DNA of 7,450 nt. Origin: an uncultured Lysobacteraceae bacterium. GTDB taxonomy: Bacteria; Pseudomonadota; Gammaproteobacteria; Xanthomonadales; Rhodanobacteraceae. Below the pieces are notes generated by a model, which saw nothing but the letters and a program-made list of their open reading frames with translations, had not been told where the DNA came from and ran no database searches. The position numbers were made by a program, and so were the translations under genes. This document shows, in pieces, positions 1 to 7,450 of the stretch. Position 1 is the first letter of the stretch. Each line of letters starts with the position of its first letter. Location: the NCBI GenBank assembly GCA_946482585.1, contig CAMLSI010000259.1:1-7450 (forward strand). Direction: 5' to 3'.

Positions 1-324
1 TAGGGATCACGACGGCCGGTGCGAGCACGGCGGGAACGGCCGTTGCGGGTCCCCGGGCGGAACGCCGGTCCGGCGTCCGAGCGGTGCGGCTGTTCGAGCA
101 ACCTGCAGGCTGCACTACCATCGTCGGTTTCGTACCCTGTTCGCTGGCATGTCGCTCGCCCAACCGCTACCCGAGCCGAGAGATCCTGGCGTGAGTCTTC
201 ACCGTTGCCGATGCCTGCGCGCAGCCGCTGACGAATGCTGCCCGTCGCGGACAGGTGTACATCCACACGCCGCGATCACTCCGGGCCGGATACGTCGTCA
301 CGATGTCTGCGCGAGGTCTACGGC
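1..324. other. Upstream region without a supportable gene
   Basis: I see no gene here that I trust. One plus-strand frame is open from base 3 to a TGA at 192-194. It could be the last roughly 63 codons of a gene entering from the left, since it begins with an Ala/Gly/Thr-rich run and has fairly GC-rich third positions, but I recognise no motif in it. A second plus-strand frame is open from the left edge to a TGA at 326-328. It reads as a Cys/Arg-rich peptide typical of a non-coding frame. One minus-strand frame is also open across most of the region, again without a recognisable product. There are two short GC-rich palindromic stretches, at 35-44 and 63-75, of a size expected by chance in such sequence. 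No convincing -35/-10 promoter pair, RNA gene or terminator is visible. The promoter of the downstream membrane-protein gene may lie here, but I cannot place it. Confidence 0.5.
313..316 (+). promoter_or_regulatory. Ribosome binding site of the membrane-protein gene
   Basis: A GAGG core lies 8 bases before the ATG at 325. This decides the start. The same frame is open from further upstream, with another possible start at 235, but those extra 30 residues are polar and Arg/Cys-rich and have no comparable ribosome binding site. Starting at 325 gives a short charged N-terminus followed directly by the first transmembrane segment. Confidence 0.6.
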
Positions 325-2826
325 ATGAGCGTCAACGATCCGCAGAAACCGTCGCGCACGCGCGCCGTCGCGACGCTGGACCTCGTTGCGGCGGCGCTCG
401 CCGGTCTGCTGTTTCTCGTCGCGAGCGTGCGTTTCGGCGGTTCGGTGGCGGGGGACGAGCTCGATCCCTCGTGGACGATGGTCATCCGCTGGGCGAGCCT
501 GCACGGCCTGCGCTGGGGCAGCGACATCGCGTTTACCTACGGCCCGCTCGGCTATCTCTCTCCGTTCAACGCCAGCGACCCGGCGAGCTACGGCGCTTTC
601 GTCGCGGCACAGATCGCGCTCGCCGCTGCGGCCGCTTTCCTGTTCGCGAACGGCTGGTACGTGCTGCGCTGGCCCGAACGCCTCGTGCTTGCAGCGGCCG
701 TCCTGTTCACCACGCCGTGCGCCGATCCGGTGTGGCTGGCCATGCCGGTGTTCGCGCTCGTCGGCCTGCACGCGCACGCTGCCGCCGGACGCCGGCGCGC
801 GCTATGGCTGCTGCTCGTCGTCGCGTCGCTGTACGTGGCGACCCTCTTGCTGATCAAGATGAGCAGCTTGCTGCTCATCGTCGCCTTGTGGTTCGCCGGA
901 AGCCTGGTGCTGCTGCGCGCGCGCCAGCCGCGTCATGCGGTTGCCTGGCTGCTGCTCGTTCCGTTCTGCGCGCTCTCGCTGTGGCTGGCGAGCGGCCAGC
1001 GCTTCGGCGACCTGCCCCGCTTCGTCGCCACGGTGTTCGAGATCTCCCGCGGCTACACCGCGGCGATGGGCCAGTTTCCGCCGCTGCGTTTCGACGTCTA
1101 CGGCGCGGCGGTGCTGGGCGGTTGCGGCGGTGTCGGGCTGTGGGCGGCATGGCGCGCGCGTCGCGACCTCACCCGGCTTTCATGCGTCGCGCTCTGCGGC
1201 CTCGCGATCTTCATCGCGTGGCGTGCCGGCTTCACGCGCGCCGATTCGCACGTGTCCATCTTCGCGCTGACGGTCTTGCTCGCGCTGCCGCTGCTGTCGG
1301 CGATGACGCCTGCAGCAACGCCGTGGCTGCGGGCCGCGTGTCTGGCAGTGGCCCTCGCGGCCGTGCCGATTGCCGACTGGACCGTCAATGCGGGCAAGAA
1401 CCATAGGCCCGGCGACATGGCGGTCATCAGCCTCGGGGTCCTGGCGAACAACGCGTTCCTGCTCGTGCATCCGCTCGCCTATCGGCCCGCACTGGAGGCA
1501 GCGCTGGACCGGGAACGCGTCCGGCTCGATCTGCCGCTGACGCGCGCCGCTGTCGGCAAGCGCACCGTCGATCTCGTCGGCACGCAGCAGGGAGTCGTCA
1601 TCATCAACGGCTTCGCGTACCGGCCGTCGCCCGTGTTCCAGGGCTACGGCGCCTACACGCCGCGTCTGCAGCAACTGAATGCGGACATGTACAGCGGTCC
1701 TGACCGCACCGATTTCGTGCTGCTGGCGTATTCGCCGATCGACGGCAACCTGCCGACGAGCGAGAACGCGCAGGCCTTCATGGCGTTGTACCGAAATTAT
1801 CATCCGGTACTCGTGGAAAAATCCTACCTGCTGCTGGAGAGGAATGCCGCGTCCGCGGCACCGCCGCCGACGGACGCCGGCTGGCGGCATGCGACATGGG
1901 GCGAATGGAACGAGCTGCCGACCACGCCCGAAACCGTGGCGGTCCTGGCCGTGCGCTCCGAACTCACCGTTGCGGGCAAAGCGCTCGCAACCATGCTGCG
2001 CGAGCCGGGGCAGCAGATCGAGCTGGAACTCGCCGACGGCACGGTCCAGCGCTTCCGGCTCGGACGCGGCGCCGCACCGGGCGGTTTCCTGGTATCGCCG
2101 CTGGTGCAGTCACTCGACGACTACGTGCGCCTGTTCATCGGCGCGGAACTGCCCGCCGTCCGGCGCTTCCGCCTGCTTCCGCAGCGCGCCGCGCTGCAGC
2201 CGTTGTTCGCCGGCGAGATCCGGTGGAACGTGACGCAGCAGCCGCGCCGCCCCCGCGCCGAACTGCCGCCGACGATGCGCGACGCGCTGTTTCCCGGGGT
2301 CTCGCACCTGCCGCAGGCCTCCAGCACCGCCGGCCGCATCCTGGATGTGGACGGACATCGCGTCCTGTTCCTGCACAGCCCTGCGCAGCTCGACTTCACG
2401 CCCGGCGCGGGCACTTATGTCGTCTCCGGTGAGATCGGCATCGTCCCCAACGCGTTCACGACCGCCGGCTGCGGCGGCGGCGACGGCGTGGAGGTCACCG
2501 TGTCCGGCGGCACGGGCGGCGCGCTGCCGGCGTACCGGTATGACCCGTTCGCCGATGCCGCGCTGCGCCCGGCGCGCCGCTTCGAACTCGGCCCGGTGCA
2601 GGTCGCTCCGGGCGGCGTGCTGCGGCTGGACATAACGCCCGGTCCAGCCAACAACGGCGACTGCGACTGGTCCTACCTGCGCGACGTCGATATCCGCGCG
2701 GTCGAAGGCGGCGATCGCGGAGGAGCGGCCTCGATCCTCGGCAGCGGGGATCAGCTCTTCGCCGGCGCCGCGATCAGCGGAATCGTTGCCGTCGAATGTC
2801 GGCGAGCCGCGCTTTCACCGCCGTAA
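325..2826 (+). CDS. Polytopic membrane protein with GT-C-like N-terminal half and beta-sandwich-like C-terminus
   Basis: This 833-residue protein probably sits in the inner membrane with a large periplasmic domain. Hydrophobic segments lie at about 15-37, 88-110, 118-151 (probably two), 158-176, 178-197, 203-222, 258-278, 286-300, 309-326 and 335-350. The loop after the first segment holds the acidic motif GDELDPSW (residues 43-50) followed by GSDIAFTYGPLGYL (65-78). An acidic first external loop is characteristic of GT-C glycosyltransferases, which use lipid-linked sugar donors. From about residue 400 the chain is soluble and includes YRPSPVFQGYGAYTPRLQQLNA (432-453, Tyr432 to Ala453). I recall similar PRPVFQSY-type motifs in uncharacterised bacterial membrane proteins. 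Residues about 665-792 alternate beta-like strands with Gly turns and resemble a carbohydrate-binding beta-sandwich. Cys716 and Cys780 could form a disulfide in the periplasm. The last 40 residues look unconserved and overlap the converging gene. The enzymatic role is inference; the protein could instead be a non-catalytic or transport component. Confidence 0.85.
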   Translation: MSVNDPQKPSRTRAVATLDLVAAALAGLLFLVASVRFGGSVAGDELDPSWTMVIRWASLHGLRWGSDIAFTYGPLGYLSPFNASDPASYGAFVAAQIALAAAAAFLFANGWYVLRWPERLVLAAAVLFTTPCADPVWLAMPVFALVGLHAHAAAGRRRALWLLLVVASLYVATLLLIKMSSLLLIVALWFAGSLVLLRARQPRHAVAWLLLVPFCALSLWLASGQRFGDLPRFVATVFEISRGYTAAMGQFPPLRFDVYGAAVLGGCGGVGLWAAWRARRDLTRLSCVALCGLAIFIAWRAGFTRADSHVSIFALTVLLALPLLSAMTPAATPWLRAACLAVALAAVPIADWTVNAGKNHRPGDMAVISLGVLANNAFLLVHPLAYRPALEAALDRERVRLDLPLTRAAVGKRTVDLVGTQQGVVIINGFAYRPSPVFQGYGAYTPRLQQLNADMYSGPDRTDFVLLAYSPIDGNLPTSENAQAFMALYRNYHPVLVEKSYLLLERNAASAAPPPTDAGWRHATWGEWNELPTTPETVAVLAVRSELTVAGKALATMLREPGQQIELELADGTVQRFRLGRGAAPGGFLVSPLVQSLDDYVRLFIGAELPAVRRFRLLPQRAALQPLFAGEIRWNVTQQPRRPRAELPPTMRDALFPGVSHLPQASSTAGRILDVDGHRVLFLHSPAQLDFTPGAGTYVVSGEIGIVPNAFTTAGCGGGDGVEVTVSGGTGGALPAYRYDPFADAALRPARRFELGPVQVAPGGVLRLDITPGPANNGDCDWSYLRDVDIRAVEGGDRGGAASILGSGDQLFAGAAISGIVAVECRRAALSPP

Positions 2827-5800
2827 CGCTCGCCGCCGTCGAAAGGCGCCGGCTCACGCTCGTCTTCGCGTTGTCCCCGACCTGTCGCGCATAGATCGGG
2901 TCGTCGGCCAGCCGCTGCAGATAGGCAGCGGCTTGACCGATGTCCGGCTCGGCCCAGTGCTGGCCTTGCCAGGCCGGATACTCGCCTTCCTCGACCGGAA
3001 TCAGCGTGTATCCGACGAGGCAGCTGTTGTCCGCGTCCATGAACGCGAGGTTGCCGGAATACGCGGTCGCGACGACCGGCTTGCCCAGCAGCATGCATTC
3101 GGCCATGCCCAGGCCCAGGCCTTCGGAGCGGTGCAGCGAGACGTAGCAGTCGCACGACGCCTGCAACGCCCACATGCCGCGGCGGTCGAGAAATCCGTCG
3201 CGCACCTCGATGCGATCGTCGTCCGCGGCGATGTCGATCAGCCGGCGCAATGCCTCCGGGAACCGTTCGCCATTGGTGGTCTTGATCACCAGGCGCACGT
3301 CGCGGCGCCCATCGGCGAACGCGCGGCGGAACGCAGCGATCACGCCTTCGGCATTCTTGCGCACGACGAAGGAGTTGAAGTCGAAACTGAAGAGACACAG
3401 GAAGACACCCTCGGCCAATCCGAGCTGGCTTCGCGAATAGTGCTCGGGCAGATTCGCGGCGAGCGCGACCGGCACGATGTGCACCGGCTTGTGCGTGCAG
3501 GCGGCAATCGCGTCGCGCACGAACGGCGACGTCACCCAGATCTCGTCGACGATGTCGATCGCGCCGTGCCACTGCTCGGGGAATTTTTCCAGCTCCCAGA
3601 ACCAGCAGCCGATGTTGTAGCGGCCGGCGAAGACCGCATCCCCCAGCTGCTCGCGCGCGATCGGCATCTGGTCCGCATTGATGCAGAACAGGTTCACGTC
3701 GTGGCGGCACTCCTCCGACAGGAAACGCTGCATGCTGCGATCGCCTTGCCGGCTCGCCACGCCGGTGTCGAAATTGCGCACGACGAACGGCACTCCCCCG
3801 CCCTGCAGCGCATGCGCATAGCGGCGCAGCACTTCGGCAACGCCGAATTCGCCGTGCGCATAGCCCACCAGATTGATGCCCGTCTTGTCCCGCACGATCG
3901 ACGGCGGAGCGACTGTCGCGGGCCTTCCCGCGATTCGCTCGAGCCGCCGGCGAACGCGCATCCGCGTTTTCTCCGGAATCAGCGCGTAGCACCGCAGCGC
4001 CAGCCGAAAGTGACAGCTCCAGTTGATGACATCCAGGCAGGCGGACGCGGCACGGCTTGCGGGGCTCGCCGCGGAACGCCGCCGTTCCACGGCGCAATCG
4101 CGCGCCTCATCGGCCCCGTGCACGGTCAGCGCGTGGCGCGCCGGTTCGAGATGCCGCTCCGGAACGCCCATCTCGGTCCGGGCGGCGCGGGCGAACCAGC
4201 GGATGAACCCGCGCCTGCCTTCCGGCTGGACGAGGTCGAATGCGTGCCGGAGGTCGGCCCGCAGCATCCACGCGGCGTACATCAGGCGGGTGATCGGTGC
4301 GTCGGCGCGTACGGGCAGTTCGTCGCAAGGCAGGTCGTACAGTCCGCGATCCATCGAGAACGGATCGCGTTGCGGCTGTGCCGCCCCTTTGTCGAAATAG
4401 CGCCGGTACACCGCGCGCACGGGGTCGCAGATCGGCTCGCCGTCGGCGAATCGGCCGAACGCGTAGGGTTTGGAGCGGTGTCGGGCATGGCCGTTGGCAG
4501 CCAGCCGATCGAGGTATTCCGCGTAAAGAGGGCGCAATTTTCCGATCGTCGCCCGCGTGTGCCGATTCTGGTGCTTGGAGAATTGCGCCGGATGATCCAC
4601 ATCGACGCCGCTGAAATGGACGAAGGCGAGTCGCTGCCGTCCCGCATACCAGTAAGGTCCATGCTGCGTCACCGGGCGTTGCGACAAATTCCAGTAAGCC
4701 AGGTTGTACCCTCGGTCGCGCAGGATATGGACCTGCGGAAACAGGCCCGGCACGAGGTCGATCCATTTCTGGTCGGTGAACAGTCCCGCCGCAGTATCGC
4801 TGAACGCGCCGAATTCGAGGCGATCCGCCCACCAGGCGATCAGGCGGTCGGCCTCGGCGTGAACGCCGATCGCGACGAACCCGCAGTTGTAGGTGCCGCT
4901 CACGAGGATCTCGCGCTCGCCGGGCTGACGATCGTCGTCGACGGGATCGACGAGATGCGGCGTCAGCACCGCCAGTGCGCCGCCGGCAAACGCGGTTTCG
5001 ACCTCGGTGAGCGGCTCGACCACGAGGACATCGGGATCGAGATAGACGATGCCCGCAGCCGGATGCCGTCGACGCAGATGGGCGAAGGCATACGGCTTGA
5101 TCGCCGTATTGAACTCCATGATGGTGTAGCGGAACGCGAACGCGTCGAAATCCGGCAGCGCGAGCGCTTCGGCCGCGATGGTCTCGAACGGGACGCCGAC
5201 GAGGGAATCGTCGTCGGCGCGGTCGGCCAGTATCAGGTATCTCGGCGCGTCAGGGTAATGCGCGGCGACTGACTGCATCAACGTGATGGCGTAAGCCAGA
5301 TAGTTGCGCGAGGCGATCGTGAAGAACACGGGCACGCCCGTGCGCGCCAGCAGGTCCGAGCGCTGTTGCTGCGTTGCTTCGTCGCGCGCCTGCTCCAGCG
5401 CCTGCGCGTACGCGAGCGCTTCATCGCGGCTGTCTTTGAGCGACTCGGCATAGTCGAGGGCGCGGTCGCGATCCTGTGCCAGCGCTTTGGCGTAGTCGGA
5501 GGCGTTGCCGTGCTCGCGCTCCAGCAGCGCGACTCTGTCGTCCATGCGCCGGGCGTGCGCGGCCGCCTCCGCGAGACGCGCGTCGCGCTGCTCGATTTCC
5601 GCGCTGAACCGGGCCAGCAGCGCCGCGTACTCGCGCTGGCGCGCCGCCTCGCTCGCGACGGCGCGGTCGCGAACCTGCTCGAGCGATTTCGCGTAGTCGA
5701 CCGCATCGCTGCGTTCCCGCTCCAGCGATTTCGCATAGTCGACGGCGTCGCTGCGTTCCTTCTGCAGCGCCGCGTGCTCGCGCTGGCGCGCCGCCTCGCT

Positions 5801-6985
5801 CTCGAAGGCGCGATCGCGAACCTGCTCGAGCGATTTCGCGTAGTCGACCGCATCGCTGCGTTCCCGCTCCAGCGATTTCGCATAGTCGACGGCGTCGCTG
5901 CGTTCCTTCTGCAGCGATCCGGCGTAGTCCAGCGCGTCGCGGCGTTCCTGCTCCAGCGCCCTGACGGTTTCTTCGAGGCGTCGCGCGTGCTCGGCCGCCT
6001 CCGCGATGCGCGTATCGCGCAGACCGATCTCGGCAGCGAACCGGCTGTGCATGTCCGCGCGTTCGAGGTCGTGTCGTCGCGCGGCGGCATCCGCGCGCTG
6101 ACGCAGGTCGCCGAATACGCGTTCCCTGGCGACGATGTAAGGGCCGAGCAGGTCTTCGGCCACGCCGATGGCCTGCGCCGCGACGTCGAATGCCGGGAGC
6201 GCCGCATGCGGCTCGACGACCGCCTGCGTCAGGCCGGCGTAGACATGGCGGCAGATCCCGGCAACGTCATTCGCAGGGCCGGTCCTGTCAGGGCTGCGAG
6301 CTCCGGTATCGAGGAAGTCGTCGATCTCGGCACCCGCCTGCGGCCAGTTCGGCCAGTCCACGCCGAGCTGCCGACCCATGCGCGCGAATTCCGCACGCCA
6401 ATCGGCGAGCACCTTGCCGAAGTCGACGAACGTGCGCACCTGGCCGCGCGTGAATTTCTCTGCCGCCAGCACATAGCGAAGCCAGACCGCGATGCCCTGC
6501 GCATGCGGCAGCGCGTTGCCGCTGTCGAGCCGGCGCTCTCGTTCTTCCAGCGATGTCGCGACGGCATCGGGGTGCCGGAACGGCAGCACGAATCGCGGCG
6601 CGATCGACGATTCGCGCAGCGCTTCCGACCAGAGCGGAAGAAACAGTGCGATGCGCGGGTCCTTCAGCACGAAGAACGGCGACGCGGCATATTCGTCGGC
6701 GACCAGATCGCGTATCCGGGCGGTCCACTGCCGCGCGTCGCCGCTGCCGAACCAGTCGGCCGGGACGTTCACCGGCGAATACACGTCTGAACCGAGTGCC
6801 GCGAGCAGACGGTTGTGCAGATCCTGCACGGCCCGCGACTCCCAGTGGCCGCGCTCGTTGCCGATGCCGGCGGGAATCAGTTCGCGGGCAATCTCCGCGC
6901 CCAGCCTGTTGATGATGCGCGTCGTCACCGACGTGCCGCTGCGATGCATGCCCGCGACGATGATCGCCGTTCGTTCCGCCCTCAT
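2774..6985 (-). CDS. Multidomain sulfotransferase-like / repeat helix / glycosyltransferase GT-A / glycosyltransferase GT4 fusion
   Basis: This 1403-residue cytoplasmic protein probably assembles or modifies a surface glycan. Residues 1-260 form a sulfotransferase-like domain. The P-loop GMHRSGTS (12-19) would bind the PAPS phosphosulfate, and [10 protein letters not shown] (137-146) matches the 3'-phosphate-binding segment. Residues about 300-545 are Pro-free, rich in Glu, Arg, Asp and Ala, and repetitive. Residues 551-830 resemble a GT-A (GT8-like) glycosyltransferase: [13 protein letters not shown] (554-566), a metal-binding DPD (650-652), a [10 protein letters not shown] block (737-746), GYNLAYWNL (759-767) and HFSG (790-793). 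A linker with a helical block (900-941) follows. Residues 1034-1400 are a GT4 domain with [11 protein letters not shown] (1041-1051), [12 protein letters not shown] (1128-1139) and an E-x7-E pair at Glu1288 and Glu1296. The start is supported because the P-loop begins at residue 12 and the ATG overlaps the TGA of the upstream gene. A weak GAGG lies 12 bases upstream (6998-7001). Donor and acceptor sugars cannot be read from sequence. The first domain could also act on another phosphonucleotide. Confidence 0.92.
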   Translation of the reverse strand: MRAERTAIIVAGMHRSGTSVTTRIINRLGAEIARELIPAGIGNERGHWESRAVQDLHNRLLAALGSDVYSPVNVPADWFGSGDARQWTARIRDLVADEYAASPFFVLKDPRIALFLPLWSEALRESSIAPRFVLPFRHPDAVATSLEERERRLDSGNALPHAQGIAVWLRYVLAAEKFTRGQVRTFVDFGKVLADWRAEFARMGRQLGVDWPNWPQAGAEIDDFLDTGARSPDRTGPANDVAGICRHVYAGLTQAVVEPHAALPAFDVAAQAIGVAEDLLGPYIVARERVFGDLRQRADAAARRHDLERADMHSRFAAEIGLRDTRIAEAAEHARRLEETVRALEQERRDALDYAGSLQKERSDAVDYAKSLERERSDAVDYAKSLEQVRDRAFESEAARQREHAALQKERSDAVDYAKSLERERSDAVDYAKSLEQVRDRAVASEAARQREYAALLARFSAEIEQRDARLAEAAAHARRMDDRVALLEREHGNASDYAKALAQDRDRALDYAESLKDSRDEALAYAQALEQARDEATQQQRSDLLARTGVPVFFTIASRNYLAYAITLMQSVAAHYPDAPRYLILADRADDDSLVGVPFETIAAEALALPDFDAFAFRYTIMEFNTAIKPYAFAHLRRRHPAAGIVYLDPDVLVVEPLTEVETAFAGGALAVLTPHLVDPVDDDRQPGEREILVSGTYNCGFVAIGVHAEADRLIAWWADRLEFGAFSDTAAGLFTDQKWIDLVPGLFPQVHILRDRGYNLAYWNLSQRPVTQHGPYWYAGRQRLAFVHFSGVDVDHPAQFSKHQNRHTRATIGKLRPLYAEYLDRLAANGHARHRSKPYAFGRFADGEPICDPVRAVYRRYFDKGAAQPQRDPFSMDRGLYDLPCDELPVRADAPITRLMYAAWMLRADLRHAFDLVQPEGRRGFIRWFARAARTEMGVPERHLEPARHALTVHGADEARDCAVERRRSAASPASRAASACLDVINWSCHFRLALRCYALIPEKTRMRVRRRLERIAGRPATVAPPSIVRDKTGINLVGYAHGEFGVAEVLRRYAHALQGGGVPFVVRNFDTGVASRQGDRSMQRFLSEECRHDVNLFCINADQMPIAREQLGDAVFAGRYNIGCWFWELEKFPEQWHGAIDIVDEIWVTSPFVRDAIAACTHKPVHIVPVALAANLPEHYSRSQLGLAEGVFLCLFSFDFNSFVVRKNAEGVIAAFRRAFADGRRDVRLVIKTTNGERFPEALRRLIDIAADDDRIEVRDGFLDRRGMWALQASCDCYVSLHRSEGLGLGMAECMLLGKPVVATAYSGNLAFMDADNSCLVGYTLIPVEEGEYPAWQGQHWAEPDIGQAAAYLQRLADDPIYARQVGDNAKTSVSRRLSTAASVTAVKARLADIRRQRFR
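5360..5959 (-). repeat. Array of degenerate 14-residue (42-bp) coding repeats
   Basis: Residues 343-542 of the fusion protein are built largely from a 14-residue unit close to [14 protein letters not shown]. Clear copies start at residues 343, 357, 371, 420, 487, 501, 515 and 529, and a 13-residue copy starts at 407. Longer insertions at about 385-406 and 434-486 interrupt the array. The unit equals two heptads. Leu and Ala recur seven apart, but an Arg falls at one of the core positions. The segment could therefore be a coiled coil or a charge-stabilised single helix. A second internal repeat pair flanks the array: residues 315-336 and 459-480, both of the form RF-x-AEI...RD...AEAA-x-HARR, match at 16 of 22 positions. 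This points to repeated internal duplication. Confidence 0.85.
5617..5916 (-). repeat. 147-bp tandem direct repeat (two copies) in the helical region
   Basis: Two copies with a 147-bp period lie side by side. Copy one spans about 5617-5769 and copy two about 5764-5916. Bases 5667-5769 and 5814-5916 are identical over 103 bp. The remaining 50 bp of each copy differ at four positions (5629, 5655, 5659 and 5666 against their partners). The repeats encode residues 358-406 and 407-455, which differ at only three of 49 positions: Phe394/Val443, Glu395/Ala444 and His404/Tyr453. The near identity suggests a recent duplication or ongoing gene conversion. A period of 49 residues is exactly seven heptads, so the duplication leaves reading frame and helical phase intact. 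Confidence 0.95.
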
Positions 6986-7450
6986 CGGCCGTCGCTGCCT
7001 CGTGCATCCAGGCGCGCGCGGAAGTACGCGATCGTCTGCGTGAGCCCCTCGTCGAGCGACACGTTGGGCTGCCAGCCCAACGCGTGCCGGGCGAGGCTGA
7101 TGTCCGGCCGGCGCACTTTCGGATCGTCCGGCGGCAGCGCGCGATGGACGATGCGCGACGCGCTGCCGCTGAGCTGCAGCACGCGTTCGGCGAGCGCGCG
7201 CATGCTCAATTCGGCAGGATTGCCGACGTTGACCGGACCGGTGAACCCGGCCGGCATGTCCATCGCGGCCAGCAGTCCCTCGATCAGATCGTCGACGTAG
7301 CAGAACGAGCGCGTCTGGCTGCCGTCGCCGTACAGCGTGACGTCATCGCCGCGAAGCGCCTGGACGATGAAATTGCTGACGACGCGACCATCGTCGACGT
7401 ACATGCGCGGACCGTAGGTGTTGAAGATCCGCACCACTTTGATGTCGAGA
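6982..7450 (-). CDS. UDP-glucuronate decarboxylase (UDP-xylose synthase) family protein, C-terminal part only
   Basis: This is the C-terminal 155 residues of an NAD-dependent short-chain dehydrogenase/reductase acting on a nucleotide sugar. The gene is cut by the right edge. The frame is open to the last base and continues upstream of an internal GTG at 7437, reading [16 protein letters not shown], so 7437 is not a real start. Visible motifs are [10 protein letters not shown], the substrate-binding stretch [31 protein letters not shown], and a [12 protein letters not shown] segment before the closing [12 protein letters not shown] helix region. This set is characteristic of UDP-glucuronate decarboxylases, which convert UDP-glucuronate to UDP-xylose. 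The Rossmann NAD-binding motif and the catalytic Tyr-x3-Lys lie outside the window. A related epimerase or 4,6-dehydratase is less likely. Its stop codon overlaps the start of the multidomain transferase gene by 4 bases, so the two are probably one operon. UDP-xylose or a derived sugar may feed those transferases. Confidence 0.88.
   Translation of the reverse strand, partial: LDIKVVRIFNTYGPRMYVDDGRVVSNFIVQALRGDDVTLYGDGSQTRSFCYVDDLIEGLLAAMDMPAGFTGPVNVGNPAELSMRALAERVLQLSGSASRIVHRALPPDDPKVRRPDISLARHALGWQPNVSLDEGLTQTIAYFRARLDARGSDGR

Noticed and set aside
19..231. 70-codon plus-strand open frame starting with GTG
   Set aside because: Arg/Pro/Ser-rich translation, no ribosome binding site and no recognisable motif. 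It fits chance opening in GC-rich sequence.
235..324. Earlier start for the membrane-protein gene
   Set aside because: The 30 added residues are polar and Cys/Arg-rich and would precede the first transmembrane segment. The ATG at 325 has a GAGG 8 bases upstream and a typical short cytoplasmic N-terminus.
2..328. Plus-strand frame open from the left edge whose TGA overlaps the ATG at 325, suggesting a coupled upstream gene
   Set aside because: The peptide is full of Cys, Arg and His with no fold-like pattern. The ATGA arrangement alone is weak evidence, since any ATG followed by A creates it.
255..1406. 383-codon plus-strand open frame overlapping the membrane-protein gene
   Set aside because: The translation is extremely Arg- and Ala-rich, with no motif or hydrophobic pattern. 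It is an out-of-frame shadow of the membrane protein, whose own frame gives regular transmembrane segments.
2761..2853. Nine-base inverted repeat (2761-2769 against 2845-2853) around the convergent junction, a possible terminator
   Set aside because: The arms are 75 bases apart, there is no T-run, and a 9-base GC-only match is expected by chance in sequence of this composition.
2786..5272. 828-codon open frame on the plus strand, antisense to the multidomain transferase gene, with a further 474-codon frame in the same register at 5366-6790
   Set aside because: It lies in exact codon register with the minus-strand gene, so it closes only where that gene uses TTA, CTA or TCA, which are rare codons in GC-rich genomes. 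The translation is Arg/Asp/Val/His-rich with no domain, whereas the minus strand gives clear enzyme motifs throughout.

Overview
The window is a GC-rich stretch (by eye well above 60% G+C, with third codon positions strongly G/C) from a bacterial surface-polysaccharide locus. Codon use, tight gene packing and the type of nucleotide-sugar gene suggest a proteobacterium, perhaps a betaproteobacterium such as a Burkholderiales or Rhodocyclales member. That placement is an impression from protein style only.

Layout. Bases 1-324 carry no gene I can support. Bases 325-2826 (+) encode an 833-residue integral membrane protein. It has about ten to eleven N-terminal transmembrane segments, an acidic first loop, and a large C-terminal region ending in a probable beta-sandwich. 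It looks like a GT-C-type sugar-transfer membrane protein, but no specific function can be named. Bases 2774-6985 (-) encode a very large 1403-residue protein with four parts: an N-terminal sulfotransferase-like P-loop domain, a long Pro-free charged helical region built from 14-residue and 49-residue repeats, a GT-A-type glycosyltransferase domain with a DPD motif, and a C-terminal GT4 glycosyltransferase domain with an E-x7-E motif. Bases 6982-7450 (-) hold the 3' part of an NAD-dependent sugar-nucleotide gene, very probably UDP-glucuronate decarboxylase (UDP-xylose synthase). Its 5' end lies beyond the window.

How the genes fit together. The two minus-strand genes overlap by 4 bases (ATGA) and are probably co-transcribed and translationally coupled. 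The first would make a nucleotide sugar, and the second would use nucleotide sugars and probably PAPS to build or decorate a glycan on the cytoplasmic side. The plus-strand membrane protein converges on them and overlaps the multidomain gene tail-to-tail by 53 bp. Its topology suggests a role in moving or transferring sugars at the periplasmic face, but that is inference.

Most interesting signals: (1) the single-chain fusion of a sulfotransferase-like domain, a repeat helix and two different glycosyltransferases; (2) a nearly perfect 147-bp tandem duplication inside it, equal to 49 residues or exactly seven heptads, so it keeps both reading frame and helix phase; (3) the 53-bp convergent coding overlap.
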